The position numbers and the translations under genes are program-made. Below are positions 53,765 through 62,486 of a stretch of 64,000 nt of DNA, piece by piece. Source of the stretch: JASTVH01 sp042862465. Its GTDB lineage: Bacteria; Pseudomonadota; Gammaproteobacteria; Pseudomonadales; Oleiphilaceae. The notes below the pieces were generated by a model. That model saw only the letters and a list, made by a program, of their open reading frames with translations. It did not search any database and was not told where the DNA came from. Each line of letters opens with the position of its first letter. Position 1 is the first letter of the stretch. Where the stretch lies: NCBI GenBank assembly GCA_042862465.1, contig JASTVH010000007.1:62001-126000 (forward strand). The letters run 5' to 3'.

Positions 53765-54844
53765 TTGACCAGCACTCATCCGCCAACACAACCAGATTGG
53801 GCCGCCCTCGTCGACCGAATCCGCCAGTGGGGCCGCGAGCTGGGCTTCCAGGATGTCGGCGTTACCGACACGCAGCTGGAGGAGCACGGGCGCCACCTGG
53901 AGCGCTGGCTGGAAGATGGCCTCAACGCAGATCTGGACTACATGGCCAAGCACGGCACCAAGCGCTACCGGCCCCAGGAGCTGCTCCCGGGCACCCAGCG
54001 CATCATCGCCGTGCGCATGGATTACCGCCCCGGCGACGATGCACCCAAGGAACGCCTGGGCGAGCAGGACAAAGCCTATGTGTCGCGCTATACCCTGGGC
54101 CGGGACTACCACAAGCTGATGCGTAAACGCCTGGCGCACCTGGCCAAGCGTATCGACGGAGAGTTGCAGGGCCACCACTACCGGGCGTTCGTGGACAGTG
54201 CCCCGGTGCTGGAGCGGGCCATCGCCAACAAGGCGGGGCTGGGCTGGATCGGCAAGAATACCATGCTGATTTCGCGCAAGGCGGGCTCTTTCTTCTTTCT
54301 GGGTGAAATCTTCACCGACGCGCCCCTGCCGGTGGATCCGGGCCACGATACCGAACACTGCGGCAGTTGCAGTGCCTGCCTGGATATCTGCCCCACCGAT
54401 GCTTTTGTCGGCCCCTATCGGCTGGATGCCGCCAAGTGTATTTCTTATCTCACCATCGAGAACAAAGGGGCGATTCCTGAAGAGCTGCGCAAGCCCATGG
54501 GGAACCGGGTGTTCGGGTGCGATGACTGCCAGCTGGTGTGTCCCTGGAACAAGTTCAGCCAGCCCACGGCGGAGCCGGACTTCCAGCCCCGACATGGCCT
54601 GGACAACAGCGAACTGGCGCGGCTTTTTCTCTGGGACGAGGCCACCTTTCTCAAGAAAACCGAAGGCTCTGCCATCCGTCGGGCCGGCTTTGAGGGCTGG
54701 CTGCGCAATCTCGCGGTGGCCCTGGGTAACGCGCCCTCAACCATCAACGTGATTGAGGCGCTGAAAGCGCGGCGGGACCACCCTTCGGAGTTGGTGCGTG
54801 AACACGTGCACTGGGCGCTGGAGCAGCATGGAATCAATGGCTGA
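53765..54844 (+). CDS. queG: Epoxyqueuosine reductase QueG
   Basis: QueG performs the last step of queuosine synthesis, reducing epoxyqueuosine in tRNA with a cobalamin cofactor. The 359-residue protein has the DUF1730 N-terminal half and two ferredoxin-like clusters, CGSCSACLDICP (Cys199, 202, 205, 209) and CDDCQLVCPWN (Cys252, 255, 259), followed by a HEAT-like tail. Translation appears to start at TTG (53765), with AGGAG nine bases upstream, and no ATG upstream fits. Confidence 0.94.
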   Translation: MTSTHPPTQPDWAALVDRIRQWGRELGFQDVGVTDTQLEEHGRHLERWLEDGLNADLDYMAKHGTKRYRPQELLPGTQRIIAVRMDYRPGDDAPKERLGEQDKAYVSRYTLGRDYHKLMRKRLAHLAKRIDGELQGHHYRAFVDSAPVLERAIANKAGLGWIGKNTMLISRKAGSFFFLGEIFTDAPLPVDPGHDTEHCGSCSACLDICPTDAFVGPYRLDAAKCISYLTIENKGAIPEELRKPMGNRVFGCDDCQLVCPWNKFSQPTAEPDFQPRHGLDNSELARLFLWDEATFLKKTEGSAIRRAGFEGWLRNLAVALGNAPSTINVIEALKARRDHPSELVREHVHWALEQHGING

Positions 54845-54870
54845 AGACTGCTGAAGACGGTTGCTTTAAA

Positions 54871-54995
54871 GCCCCTCTCCCCACGGGGGAGAGGGGTTGG
54901 GGTGAGGGGGGGGAGCCTCGGCCTGATCCAAAGCAGACATTCTGGGCGCCTTGCGGCGCCCCCTCACCCTAGCCCTCTCCCCTGTGGGGCGAGGG
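54871..54995. repeat. Paired CCCTCTCCCC palindromes between queG and orn
   Basis: The left unit (54871-54912) has CCCCTCTCCCC and GGGGAGAGGGG arms followed by TTGGGGTGAGGGG. The right unit (54959-54995) is its inverted counterpart, CCCCCTCACCC then CCCTCTCCCC and GGGGCGAGGG. The two can pair over nearly their whole length. This is a very common dispersed palindrome in proteobacterial genomes, here between convergent genes. Confidence 0.8.
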
Positions 54996-55080
54996 CATGT
55001 TTACGTCTCGTCCGCGAAAATGACGGGGAAGTCGCGAACACAGAGGTTGGCTCCACGCGAAGCCCCCTCCGCCGGAAGAT

Positions 55081-55629
55081 TCACTCCGGCAGTTTCAGAA
55101 ACGTCTCCCGATAGTGCGCCAACTCGGCAATGGACTCGCGGATATCGTCCAGCGCCAGGTGCGCCCCCTTCTTGGTGAAGCCTTCCAGTGCCTTGGGATT
55201 CCAGCGCCTGGCCAGCTCCTTGAGGGTGCTGACATCCAGGTTGCGGTAGTGGAAGAACGCTTCCAGCTCCGGCATGTAGCGGGCGAGGAAGCGGCGGTCC
55301 TGGCAGATGCTGTTGCCGCACATGGGGGAGGTGCGCGGGTCCAGGTGCTCGGCCAGGAATTCCAGGGTCTGGCGCTCGGCCTGGCGCGCATCAAGGCTGC
55401 TCTGGCGAACACGTTCAGTTAGCCCGGAGGCCCCGTGGGTGCGGGTACACCACTCATCCATGCCATCGAGGACACTGTCGGGCTGATGGACGGCAATCAC
55501 CGGCCCTTCCGCCACCGGCTCAAGGTTGGCCTCGGTGACGATGGTGGCAATCTCGATGATCACATCGGTTTCGGGATCGAGGCCGGTCATTTCCAGATCG
55601 ATCCAGATCAAACGGTCCGCACGCGACAT
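55081..55629 (-). CDS. orn: Oligoribonuclease
   Basis: Orn is the essential DEDDh 3'-5' exonuclease that clears diribonucleotides, including pGpG from c-di-GMP turnover. The 182-residue product starts MSRADRLIWIDLEMTGLDPETD, with Asp11 and Glu13 of Exo I, and has YRNLDVSTLKELARRWNP and HLALDDIRESIAEL at the C-terminal side. The start at 55629 follows AAGGAG, and a much longer open frame upstream runs through the foldback remnant and is spurious. It is divergent from rsgA. Confidence 0.96.
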   Translation of the reverse strand: MSRADRLIWIDLEMTGLDPETDVIIEIATIVTEANLEPVAEGPVIAVHQPDSVLDGMDEWCTRTHGASGLTERVRQSSLDARQAERQTLEFLAEHLDPRTSPMCGNSICQDRRFLARYMPELEAFFHYRNLDVSTLKELARRWNPKALEGFTKKGAHLALDDIRESIAELAHYRETFLKLPE

Positions 55630-55672
55630 AGGTTCTCCTTGGGCTTGGCTGTATACTGCGGCAAACAAGTCA

Positions 55673-55731
55673 CTAGTGTACTGCCTCCTACAGAACCGCC
55701 CTATCAGATTCTGCATGAGACAGTACACCAG
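55673..55731. mobile_element. Remnant of the foldback element, copy 3 (59 bp)
   Basis: CTAGTGTACTGCCTC begins a 35-bp left end similar to copies 1 and 2, still ending in CCCTATCAG. It is followed at once by a partial right end, GAGACAGTACACCAG. The interior modules are gone. It lies in the divergent promoter region between orn and rsgA, 44 bp from the orn start codon. Confidence 0.75.
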
Positions 55732-55791
55732 CATGGTACATGAAGCGCTCTGGGGTGTCGCAGAGAGGGCGTTTCCGGTTTGAAGGTGAGC

Positions 55792-56838
55792 ATGGCCAAG
55801 CGCAAGTTGTCGAAACGCCAGCAGTGGCGCATCAAGAAAATTCAGGCGGAGCGCAGCGAGCGGGCGCACAGAAAAGAACGGGATATCGACCGCCAGCTCC
55901 AGGCGGGCGCCCTGGGGGACGAGCAGAAAGGGCTGGTGATTGCCCACTTCGGACAGCAGCTCGACGTGGAAGCCCTGGAAGGCGAACATCAGGGGGAGCT
56001 GTTTCGCTGCCATGTGCGGGCCAATATCGACGGCCTGGTAACGGGTGACAAGGTGATCTGGCGCGTTGGCGCAGGCCGCGAGGGCGTGATCGTCGCACGC
56101 GAGGAGCGCCGTTCGGAGCTGCGGCGCCCGGACAACTTCGGCAACCTCAAGCCGGTGGCCGCCAACATCGATCAGATCCTGCTGGTCATCGCCCCGGAAC
56201 CGGAACCCCACGCCAACCTGATCGACCGCTACCTGGTGGCCGCGGAGGTCACCGAAATCCCGCCCATCCTGGTCCTCAACAAGGCCGACCTGCTCACCGG
56301 GACGAACCGGCCGGCGATCGACCAGTTGCTGGAGCGCTATCGCTCCCTGGGTTATCAGACCCTGGAAACCAGTATCCACGACGACGCCCTGGATCAGGCT
56401 TTCCGGGAGCACCTGCGGGAACGCACCAGCGTCTTCGTCGGTCAATCCGGGGTCGGCAAGTCCAGCCTGATCCAGGCCCTGCTGCCCCACGAGTCACTCA
56501 AGGTGGGGGCCCTGTCGGAAGGCCAGCGCAAAGGCACCCATACCACGACCACGGCGCGGCTGTTTCACCTTCCCGGATCGGGACAGCTAATTGATTCTCC
56601 GGGTATACGCGAGTTCGGACTCTGGCATATCACGCCGGAACAGCTGGCTTACGGGTTCGTGGATATCCGGCCGCTGATTGGCCATTGCAAGTTCCGCAAC
56701 TGCAGCCACCGGGGAGACCCGGGCTGCGCGCTGGATGCGGCGGTGGAGAGTGGCGAGCTGGCGCCGGAACGGCTGGAGAGCTTCCGGCGGATCCTGCAGG
56801 ACATCGAGGCCCAGCAGGCACGCGGCCTCACTCTGTAG
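55792..56838 (+). CDS. rsgA: Ribosome small-subunit GTPase RsgA
   Basis: RsgA is a circularly permuted GTPase that checks the maturing 30S subunit. The 348-residue protein (ATG at 55792, next to AGGTGAG) has a basic N-terminus, an OB fold, G4 NKAD at 163-166, G1 GQSGVGKSS at 217-225 and G3 DSPG at 268-271. The order is the permuted one. The zinc knuckle has Cys299, Cys304, His306 and Cys312. In-frame TTG and GTG codons just upstream are less likely starts. It is convergent with motB, 15 bp apart. Confidence 0.96.
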   Translation: MAKRKLSKRQQWRIKKIQAERSERAHRKERDIDRQLQAGALGDEQKGLVIAHFGQQLDVEALEGEHQGELFRCHVRANIDGLVTGDKVIWRVGAGREGVIVAREERRSELRRPDNFGNLKPVAANIDQILLVIAPEPEPHANLIDRYLVAAEVTEIPPILVLNKADLLTGTNRPAIDQLLERYRSLGYQTLETSIHDDALDQAFREHLRERTSVFVGQSGVGKSSLIQALLPHESLKVGALSEGQRKGTHTTTTARLFHLPGSGQLIDSPGIREFGLWHITPEQLAYGFVDIRPLIGHCKFRNCSHRGDPGCALDAAVESGELAPERLESFRRILQDIEAQQARGLTL

Positions 56839-56853
56839 CAGCTTCTACTACCG

Positions 56854-57813
56854 CTACCAGCTCACTTCGTTCTTGTCGACCTGCTTCTTTTCGGCATTGT
56901 CCAGCCAGCGCTGCTTCTTGATGTCCTTGTGCGCCTCCTGGGACGGGGTTTCACCGTTGGTGAGGTCGATCACCTGATCACTCTGGCCAGCCCGATCACG
57001 GATATCCTGGGCCGCTTTCTGGTTCAGGACAATGATCGCGATACGACGATTGATCGGCGCGGCCGGGTCGTTCTTGTCGAACAGCACCGAGTCGGCCAGC
57101 CCCACGACGCGAGCGATCTGGTCTTGGCGCACGCCACCGGCCACCAGGGCCCGACGCGCCGTGTTGGCCCGCTCGGCAGACAGCTCCCAGTTGGTGTACC
57201 CCGGCCGCCCGACATAGGGAGTGGCATCGGTATGACCGGTAACGCTGATCTTGTTGGGCACCTTGGACAGCGGTTTGGCCAGTTCGAAGAGGATGTCTTC
57301 GGAATAGTATTTGAGCTGGGCACTGCCGGAATCGAACATCGGGCGGTTGGAGCGGTCGACTATCTGGATACGCAGGCCATCCTCGGTGATATCGAGAATC
57401 AGCTGGTCCTTGAAGCGCTGGAGCGTTTCGTTCTGCTCGATCTTTTTCTTGACGTCTTCCATGATCTGCTGCATCTGACGCAGCTCGACGTTGTCCGCCA
57501 TTTCCTGGATGGTGTCCTCGGAGACTTCCATCTGATCCTGGGACTGATCCTGGGAGGTCGTCGGCTTGATGGACGCCGACCCTTCCAGATCAATCGGATT
57601 GGGGCTCCCCCCTTCGGTGAATCCCACCGGATCCTTGAAATAGCCTTCAATCGCCTTTATTTGCTCGGGCGTAGCCGAGACCGTCAGCCACATCACCATG
57701 AAGAACGCCATCATCGCGGTGGCGAAATCGGCAAACGCCACCTTCCAGGCGCCACCGTGATGCCCCCCGGAAACTTTCTTGATGCGTTTGACGATTATCG
57801 GCTGGTCTTCCAC
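56854..57813 (-). CDS. motB: Flagellar motor stator protein MotB
   Basis: MotB anchors the stator to peptidoglycan and carries the proton-path aspartate. The 319-residue protein has a basic N-terminus, one membrane segment FADFATAMMAFFMVMWLTVS with Asp29 as the expected ion-binding residue, a plug/linker region and an OmpA-like peptidoglycan-binding domain with SVTGHTDATPYVGR. It follows motA after 15 bp. The chemistry of the membrane helix suggests proton drive; this is inference. Confidence 0.95.
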   Translation of the reverse strand: MEDQPIIVKRIKKVSGGHHGGAWKVAFADFATAMMAFFMVMWLTVSATPEQIKAIEGYFKDPVGFTEGGSPNPIDLEGSASIKPTTSQDQSQDQMEVSEDTIQEMADNVELRQMQQIMEDVKKKIEQNETLQRFKDQLILDITEDGLRIQIVDRSNRPMFDSGSAQLKYYSEDILFELAKPLSKVPNKISVTGHTDATPYVGRPGYTNWELSAERANTARRALVAGGVRQDQIARVVGLADSVLFDKNDPAAPINRRIAIIVLNQKAAQDIRDRAGQSDQVIDLTNGETPSQEAHKDIKKQRWLDNAEKKQVDKNEVSW

Positions 57814-57828
57814 CTTCGCTCTCCCTGT

Positions 57829-58683
57829 TTATTTCTTGGAGCGAATGTGTTCTTCCAGTTCCTGGAAGGAAGGACGATCGGCGAAGGACAGGGCCTTGCG
57901 CCCGAATTCAATCGACATCTGCGGCGCCTGCCCGGCCATCATGGCCAGAATCGCCGCCTTGGTGCACTCAAAGGCGAATATTTCCTGCGCGACCTGGGCT
58001 TCCATCGCCTGCGAGGTGGGCCCCACAAAGCCGTAGGCCAGCAGGATACCCAGCAAAGTGCCCACCAGGGCGGAGCCCACTTTCTCACCAATCAACTCGG
58101 CCGGTCCGCCGAGAGAGGCCATGGTCAACACGATGCCCAGGATGGCCGCCACGATACCGAAACCCGGCAGACCATCCGCCACCTTGCCGACGGCATGGGC
58201 CGGTTCGGATAGCTCGTGCTGGCGGGTTTCGATTTCCTTGTCCATAAGGCCTTCGATTTCATGGGGAGCCAGATTGCCGGCGCTGATGATACGCATGTAG
58301 TCGGCAATAAAACTGATCAGCGCCTCATGTTTGAGCACCGCCGGATACCGCGAAAACAGCTCGCTTTCCGTGGGATTGTCCACGTCCGCCTCGATCGCCA
58401 TGACCCCCTGCTTGCGCGACTTGTCGAACAGGTCGTACATCAGGCTCAGCAGATCGATGTAGAGGCTTTTCTTGAAGGGGGAGCCCGTGAGGAGCTTGGG
58501 GATCGAGCCAAACACATCCTTGATGGTGTGCATGGAGTTGGAAATGACAAACGCGCCAAAGGCCCCGCCACAGATAACGAGCACTTCATTGACGTGCCAC
58601 AGGGCCATGGGCTCGCCGCCCACCATCATGAAGCCGCCGAGAATACAGCCGATAACGATAAGAGCGCCGACAATCATCAACAT
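57829..58683 (-). CDS. motA: Flagellar motor stator protein MotA
   Basis: MotA forms with MotB the ion channel that powers flagellar rotation. The 284-residue protein has four hydrophobic segments, beginning LMIVGALIVIGCILGGFMMVGG and including FGIVAAILGIVLTMASLGG, and the large cytoplasmic loop with SRKQGVMAIEADVDNP. The start has GGAGGG nine bases upstream. Other flagellar genes are absent, as is usual for this conserved motAB position next to rsgA. The organism is therefore probably motile. Confidence 0.96.
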   Translation of the reverse strand: MLMIVGALIVIGCILGGFMMVGGEPMALWHVNEVLVICGGAFGAFVISNSMHTIKDVFGSIPKLLTGSPFKKSLYIDLLSLMYDLFDKSRKQGVMAIEADVDNPTESELFSRYPAVLKHEALISFIADYMRIISAGNLAPHEIEGLMDKEIETRQHELSEPAHAVGKVADGLPGFGIVAAILGIVLTMASLGGPAELIGEKVGSALVGTLLGILLAYGFVGPTSQAMEAQVAQEIFAFECTKAAILAMMAGQAPQMSIEFGRKALSFADRPSFQELEEHIRSKK

Positions 58684-59067
58684 GCGGCACAGCCCTCCCG
58701 TACCAAACGGAATACAACGGGGCGGTTAATCATGAGCGAACTCAGCATAGAGGGTTGAAAAGGGCATAGGCTGGCTGGAAATCGCGACTCGTACGCGCTG
58801 CTCAAAGTGATGTCCTAACGGGTTGCACTGGTCTGTTCCAAGGATGCCTGTAAGTTAAGACCAAAAATCCCGGTATAACAATGTAAAAACGTAACCGGCT
58901 GTTAGCCCGTTTTACCGAACGCGCCCACCCGGCAGTCGGTACAGGCGTGCCTGGAACACAACGCTCCGACACCGGCAGACGGGGCAAAGTTGCCCAACCA
59001 ATGGCACCAGATGCCAGTGAATCCTGTTAACATACCGCACCGAAACATGAGCAACCCAGGAGCCCCC
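58684..59067. other. Divergent region motA / rhodanese gene
   Basis: The 384 bp contain no convincing gene. I looked for a flagellar sigma-28 promoter (TAAA-N15-GCCGATAA) before motA and did not find one. An imperfect AT-rich hairpin (GTAAAAACG with CGTTTTAC) lies at about 58882-58914. Confidence 0.45.
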
Positions 59068-59880
59068 ATGACTGCGTCACTGCCCTTGGTGATCGAACCG
59101 GAAACGCTGCAGGCCCATCTGGAAGACCGCATGCTACGCATAATCGACCTGGGCAACCCCGATCGTTACACCCAGGCCCATATCCCCGGCGCCGTCTATG
59201 TCCATCCCCAGCTGACCCAGTTGGGTATGCCGCCCGCGCCCGGACTGTTGCCTGACGAAGCGCATCTGCAAACGCTCGCCAACAGCCTGGGGCTGACGCC
59301 GGACACCCATGTGGTGGTCTACGACGATGAAGGCGGCGGCTGGGCCGGTCGTTTTATCTGGCTCCTGGACTGCATCGGCCATGAACGATACAGCTACCTC
59401 AACGGGGGCTGGATCGCCTGGCATAATGAGGGCCGCCCGGAATCCGACGACGCCGTAGAACCCGAGGCCAGCAACTACCCGATTCAGCTGAATCCGGCCC
59501 CCACGGCCAGCCTGCAGGATGTGATCAACAGCCTGGGGGACGACGAAACCCAGATCTGGGATGCCCGCTCCCCCGCCGAGTACCACGGCGAACGGGTGGC
59601 GGCAGCCCGGGCCGGTCACATTCCCGGCGCCCGCAATCTGGAGTGGACCCGGGCCATGGACCCGCAACGCAACTACCGGCTGCTGGAGCCCAACGCCATG
59701 CGTGCACGCCTGAAGGAGGCAGGGCTCGACATGGACAAGCCCGTCATCACCCATTGCCAGACCCATCACCGCTCCGGGTTGACCTACCTGGTGGCCAAAT
59801 GGCTTGGCGCCCCCAAAGTCCAGGGCTACGCGGGATCCTGGGCGGAATGGGGCAACCGCAAAGACACCCCTGTGGAGTAA
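59068..59880 (+). CDS. rhdA: Thiosulfate sulfurtransferase (RhdA-type rhodanese)
   Basis: A two-domain rhodanese of 270 residues. The N-terminal domain lacks a catalytic cysteine. The C-terminal domain has the active loop HCQTHHRSG with Cys230, the same loop and residue number as the RhdA enzyme of Azotobacter vinelandii. It transfers sulfane sulfur from thiosulfate, and RhdA has been tied to oxidative-stress tolerance. The ATG at 59068 follows AGGAG at six bases. Open codons upstream do not look like the family. psd follows after 9 bp. Confidence 0.92.
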   Translation: MTASLPLVIEPETLQAHLEDRMLRIIDLGNPDRYTQAHIPGAVYVHPQLTQLGMPPAPGLLPDEAHLQTLANSLGLTPDTHVVVYDDEGGGWAGRFIWLLDCIGHERYSYLNGGWIAWHNEGRPESDDAVEPEASNYPIQLNPAPTASLQDVINSLGDDETQIWDARSPAEYHGERVAAARAGHIPGARNLEWTRAMDPQRNYRLLEPNAMRARLKEAGLDMDKPVITHCQTHHRSGLTYLVAKWLGAPKVQGYAGSWAEWGNRKDTPVE

Positions 59881-59889
59881 ACCACGATC

Positions 59890-60741
59890 ATGTACGACAA
59901 GCTTTTCGTGCTCAGCCAGCACCTGACACCGCAACACACCCTGTCCCGCACTGTCGGCCGGCTGGCGCAGTCCCGCTCTCCCGCCATCAAGAACACGTTT
60001 ATCAACTGGTTCATCCAGCGCTTTGGCGTGGACATGTCGGAAGCCGTCATGGAGAACGGCGAGGACTATGAAACCTTCAATGATTTCTTCACCCGCGCCC
60101 TGAAACCCGGCGCCCGCCTCATCGAGGGTGACGAAAAGACGCTCAATTGCCCGGTGGATGGCTACATCAGCCAGCTGGGGGCGGTCAGCGACGAGCGCGT
60201 ATTCCAGGCCAAGGGCCACTCTTTCACCCTGACCGAACTGCTCGGCGACCGCGACGATCTGGCCGACCCGCTGCGCGATGGCCAGTTTGCGACACTGTAT
60301 CTCTCGCCCAGCGACTACCACCGCATCCACATGCCGATTACCGGACGTCTGCGGGAGATGGTCTACATTCCCGGCCGGCTGTTCTCGGTCAATCCGGTCA
60401 CCGCCGAGAACGTGCCACGCCTGTTTGCCCGCAACGAGCGCGTTGCGGTTATTTTCGATACCGACTGGGGCCCCATGGCCATGGTGCTGGTGGGCGCAAT
60501 GATCGTGGCCAGCGTGGAAACTGTCTGGTCCGGCCTAATCCAGCCTCACGGCCACCAGATCAAACACACCAGCTATGTCAGCGAGCCGCCGGTGGAGCTG
60601 GAACGGGGCACCGAAATGGGCCGTTTCCGCCTGGGCTCTACCGTGGTGATGGTGCTGCCGAAGGGCAGTTGCGAGTTTGAGGCCTCGCTGGAGTCGCAGC
60701 AGGCGATTCGGATGGGACAGGTGTTTGGGCGGATGCAGTGA
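59890..60741 (+). CDS. psd: Phosphatidylserine decarboxylase proenzyme
   Basis: Psd makes phosphatidylethanolamine at the inner membrane. The 283-residue proenzyme has the self-cleavage motif LGST, where cleavage between Gly249 and Ser250 creates the pyruvoyl group. Asp90 in CPVDGYIS and His147 in DYHRIHMPI complete the expected Asp-His-Ser set. It is probably cotranscribed with the rhodanese gene, as in pseudomonads, and is convergent with epmA. Confidence 0.97.
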   Translation: MYDKLFVLSQHLTPQHTLSRTVGRLAQSRSPAIKNTFINWFIQRFGVDMSEAVMENGEDYETFNDFFTRALKPGARLIEGDEKTLNCPVDGYISQLGAVSDERVFQAKGHSFTLTELLGDRDDLADPLRDGQFATLYLSPSDYHRIHMPITGRLREMVYIPGRLFSVNPVTAENVPRLFARNERVAVIFDTDWGPMAMVLVGAMIVASVETVWSGLIQPHGHQIKHTSYVSEPPVELERGTEMGRFRLGSTVVMVLPKGSCEFEASLESQQAIRMGQVFGRMQ

Positions 60742-60759
60742 GTGCGTCGGACGAAGAGC

Positions 60760-61728
60760 CTAGGCGCGGTCTATGGGAAAAGGCAAGACGGCGTCCAGGC
60801 TTGAGGCGCCCAGTTTGAGCATCAGGAGACGGTCCAGGCCCAGGGCGACGCCGGCGCAGTCCGGCAGCCCCGCTTCCAGGGCCTGCAGCAAATGCTGGTC
60901 GACGGGCATTTCCGGTTGGCCGCGCCGGCGGCGCTGGGCATTGTCCTGTTCGAAGCGGCGGCGCTGTTCGGCGGGATCGCTCAGTTCCCAGTAGCCGTTG
61001 CACAGCTCCACGCCGTTCACATAAAGCTCGAAACGATGGGCCTGCTCCACTCCGTCGATCATCTCGGTGCGGGCCAGCGCCGCCTGACTGGCGGGATAGC
61101 CGTGGACGAACACGGCGCCCTGCCCCGCCAATGCCGGCTCGATCCGGGTGGACATGAGCAGGTCCAGGGCACTGTCGCGATCCAGCGCCCGGGCGTCCAC
61201 CCCAGTCGCCTGAACGGCCAGCGCCTCCAGGTCCGCCGTCGGACACAGAAAAGGATCCACCCCCAGCTCCGTCTCCAGCAATTCCCGATAGCGCCGCACC
61301 GTCGGGCGCGGTCCGCCCAGCAGGCCCTCGACCAGATCCGCCACCTCCTCCATCAGATCGGCGGCCCGGTAACCCGGACGGTACCATTCCAGCAGGGTGA
61401 ATTCCGGGTTGTGACGTCGCCCCCGCTCGCCACGCCGGAACACCGGCGCAATCTGGTAAATCGGGCCACTGCCGGCCGCCAGCAGGCGCTTCATGGGATA
61501 CTCCGGCGACGTCTGCAACCAGGCCTGGCGCCGCCCTCCGGTCGGATCCACCACCGCGACACTGTCGATGTGCTGGTCGGTTACGGTATGCCAGCCCATG
61601 GTGGGCGTCTGCACTTCCATGACCTGTCGCCGGGCAAAAAACGCCCGGATGTACGCCAGCATGCCCGCACGGGCACGCAGCGCGTCCAGGGAGCAGGCGG
61701 GTTTCCAGTCAGTGACGGGCTCGGACAT
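60760..61728 (-). CDS. epmA: EF-P lysine ligase EpmA (GenX/PoxA)
   Basis: EpmA is a lysyl-tRNA synthetase-like enzyme that attaches beta-lysine to EF-P Lys34. The 322-residue protein has class II motifs (MEVQTPTMGW, ASPEYPMKRLLAAG-like TSPEYPMKRLLAAGSGPIYQ, FRRGERGRRHNPEFTLLEWYRPG, and the C-terminal GVALGLDRLLML) and lacks an anticodon-binding domain. The start at 61728 has no clear ribosome binding site. It lies 53 bp downstream of efp on the same strand, so substrate and modifier are neighbours. Confidence 0.95.
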   Translation of the reverse strand: MSEPVTDWKPACSLDALRARAGMLAYIRAFFARRQVMEVQTPTMGWHTVTDQHIDSVAVVDPTGGRRQAWLQTSPEYPMKRLLAAGSGPIYQIAPVFRRGERGRRHNPEFTLLEWYRPGYRAADLMEEVADLVEGLLGGPRPTVRRYRELLETELGVDPFLCPTADLEALAVQATGVDARALDRDSALDLLMSTRIEPALAGQGAVFVHGYPASQAALARTEMIDGVEQAHRFELYVNGVELCNGYWELSDPAEQRRRFEQDNAQRRRRGQPEMPVDQHLLQALEAGLPDCAGVALGLDRLLMLKLGASSLDAVLPFPIDRA

Positions 61729-61781
61729 GGGGAAAGAACCAGGGAGAGTGCCGGAGCACGAAGCTCCGGCCAAGGGGAAGG

Positions 61782-62354
61782 CTACTGCTTGACGCGACTG
61801 ACGTACTCGCCGGAGCGGGTGTCCACTTTCAGGACCTCGCCCACCTCGATGAACAGCGGCACGTTGACCACCGCCCCCGTGGACAGGGTTGCCGGCTTGG
61901 AGCCACCCTGGGCGGTATCGCCCTTGAGTCCCGGATCGGTATCGACCACTTCCAGCTCGACGAAGTTGGGCGGCGAAACACTCAGCGGCGCGCCGTTGTA
62001 CAGCGTAACAGTGTAGACATCCTGCTCTTTCAGCCACTTCATGGCATCGCCCACGGCCTTCTCATCCGCCGGGTACTGCTCGAAGGAGCCATCGGTGGCC
62101 ATGAAGTACCAGAACTCGCCGTCGGAATAGAGGTATTCCATCTCCAGGTCGAGTACGTCGGCCGCTTCCAGACTCTCGCCAGACTTGAAAGTACGCTCCC
62201 AGACACGGTTGGTCATCAGGTTGCGCAGCTTTACGCGGTTAAAGGCCTGGCCCTTGCCCGGCTTGACGAACTCGTTGTCGAGCATGATACAGGGATCGCC
62301 GTCCAGCAGGACTTTGAGACCGGAGCGAAATTCGTTGGTAGAATATGACGCCAT
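61782..62354 (-). CDS. efp: Elongation factor P
   Basis: EF-P relieves ribosome stalling at polyproline. The 190-residue protein has the KOW/OB/OB arrangement. The modification loop reads KPGKGQA with Lys34 at the tip, matching the lysylated E. coli type rather than the Arg32 rhamnosylated P. aeruginosa type. Both modification genes, epmA and epmB, flank it. It is divergent from epmB with 132 bp between the starts, which must hold both promoters. Confidence 0.98.
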   Translation of the reverse strand: MASYSTNEFRSGLKVLLDGDPCIMLDNEFVKPGKGQAFNRVKLRNLMTNRVWERTFKSGESLEAADVLDLEMEYLYSDGEFWYFMATDGSFEQYPADEKAVGDAMKWLKEQDVYTVTLYNGAPLSVSPPNFVELEVVDTDPGLKGDTAQGGSKPATLSTGAVVNVPLFIEVGEVLKVDTRSGEYVSRVKQ

Positions 62355-62486
62355 TTCAGTTCACCGTGATTTCACGGGATACGGCTGACCAGGGAAAGTC
62401 GTCCTCGGGCCGCGTTGCGGCGTCGGTGCGATACTCTCCCGTTCAGGCAGTGGCGCATCCCTGAAGTGGAAAAATTAAAGGCCGTA

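Noticed and set aside
55630..56490. N-terminal extension of oligoribonuclease giving a 469-residue protein
   Set aside because: The open frame upstream runs through the foldback remnant and antisense to rsgA. The ATG at 55629 has AAGGAG and the exact family N-terminus.
58684..58800. Sigma-28 flagellar promoter before motA
   Set aside because: No match to TAAA-N15-GCCGATAA on the minus strand upstream of the start codon.
61729..62037. N-terminal extension of EpmA
   Set aside because: The extra codons are antisense-frame readings over the 3' part of efp on the same strand. The Met at 61728 begins the family sequence.
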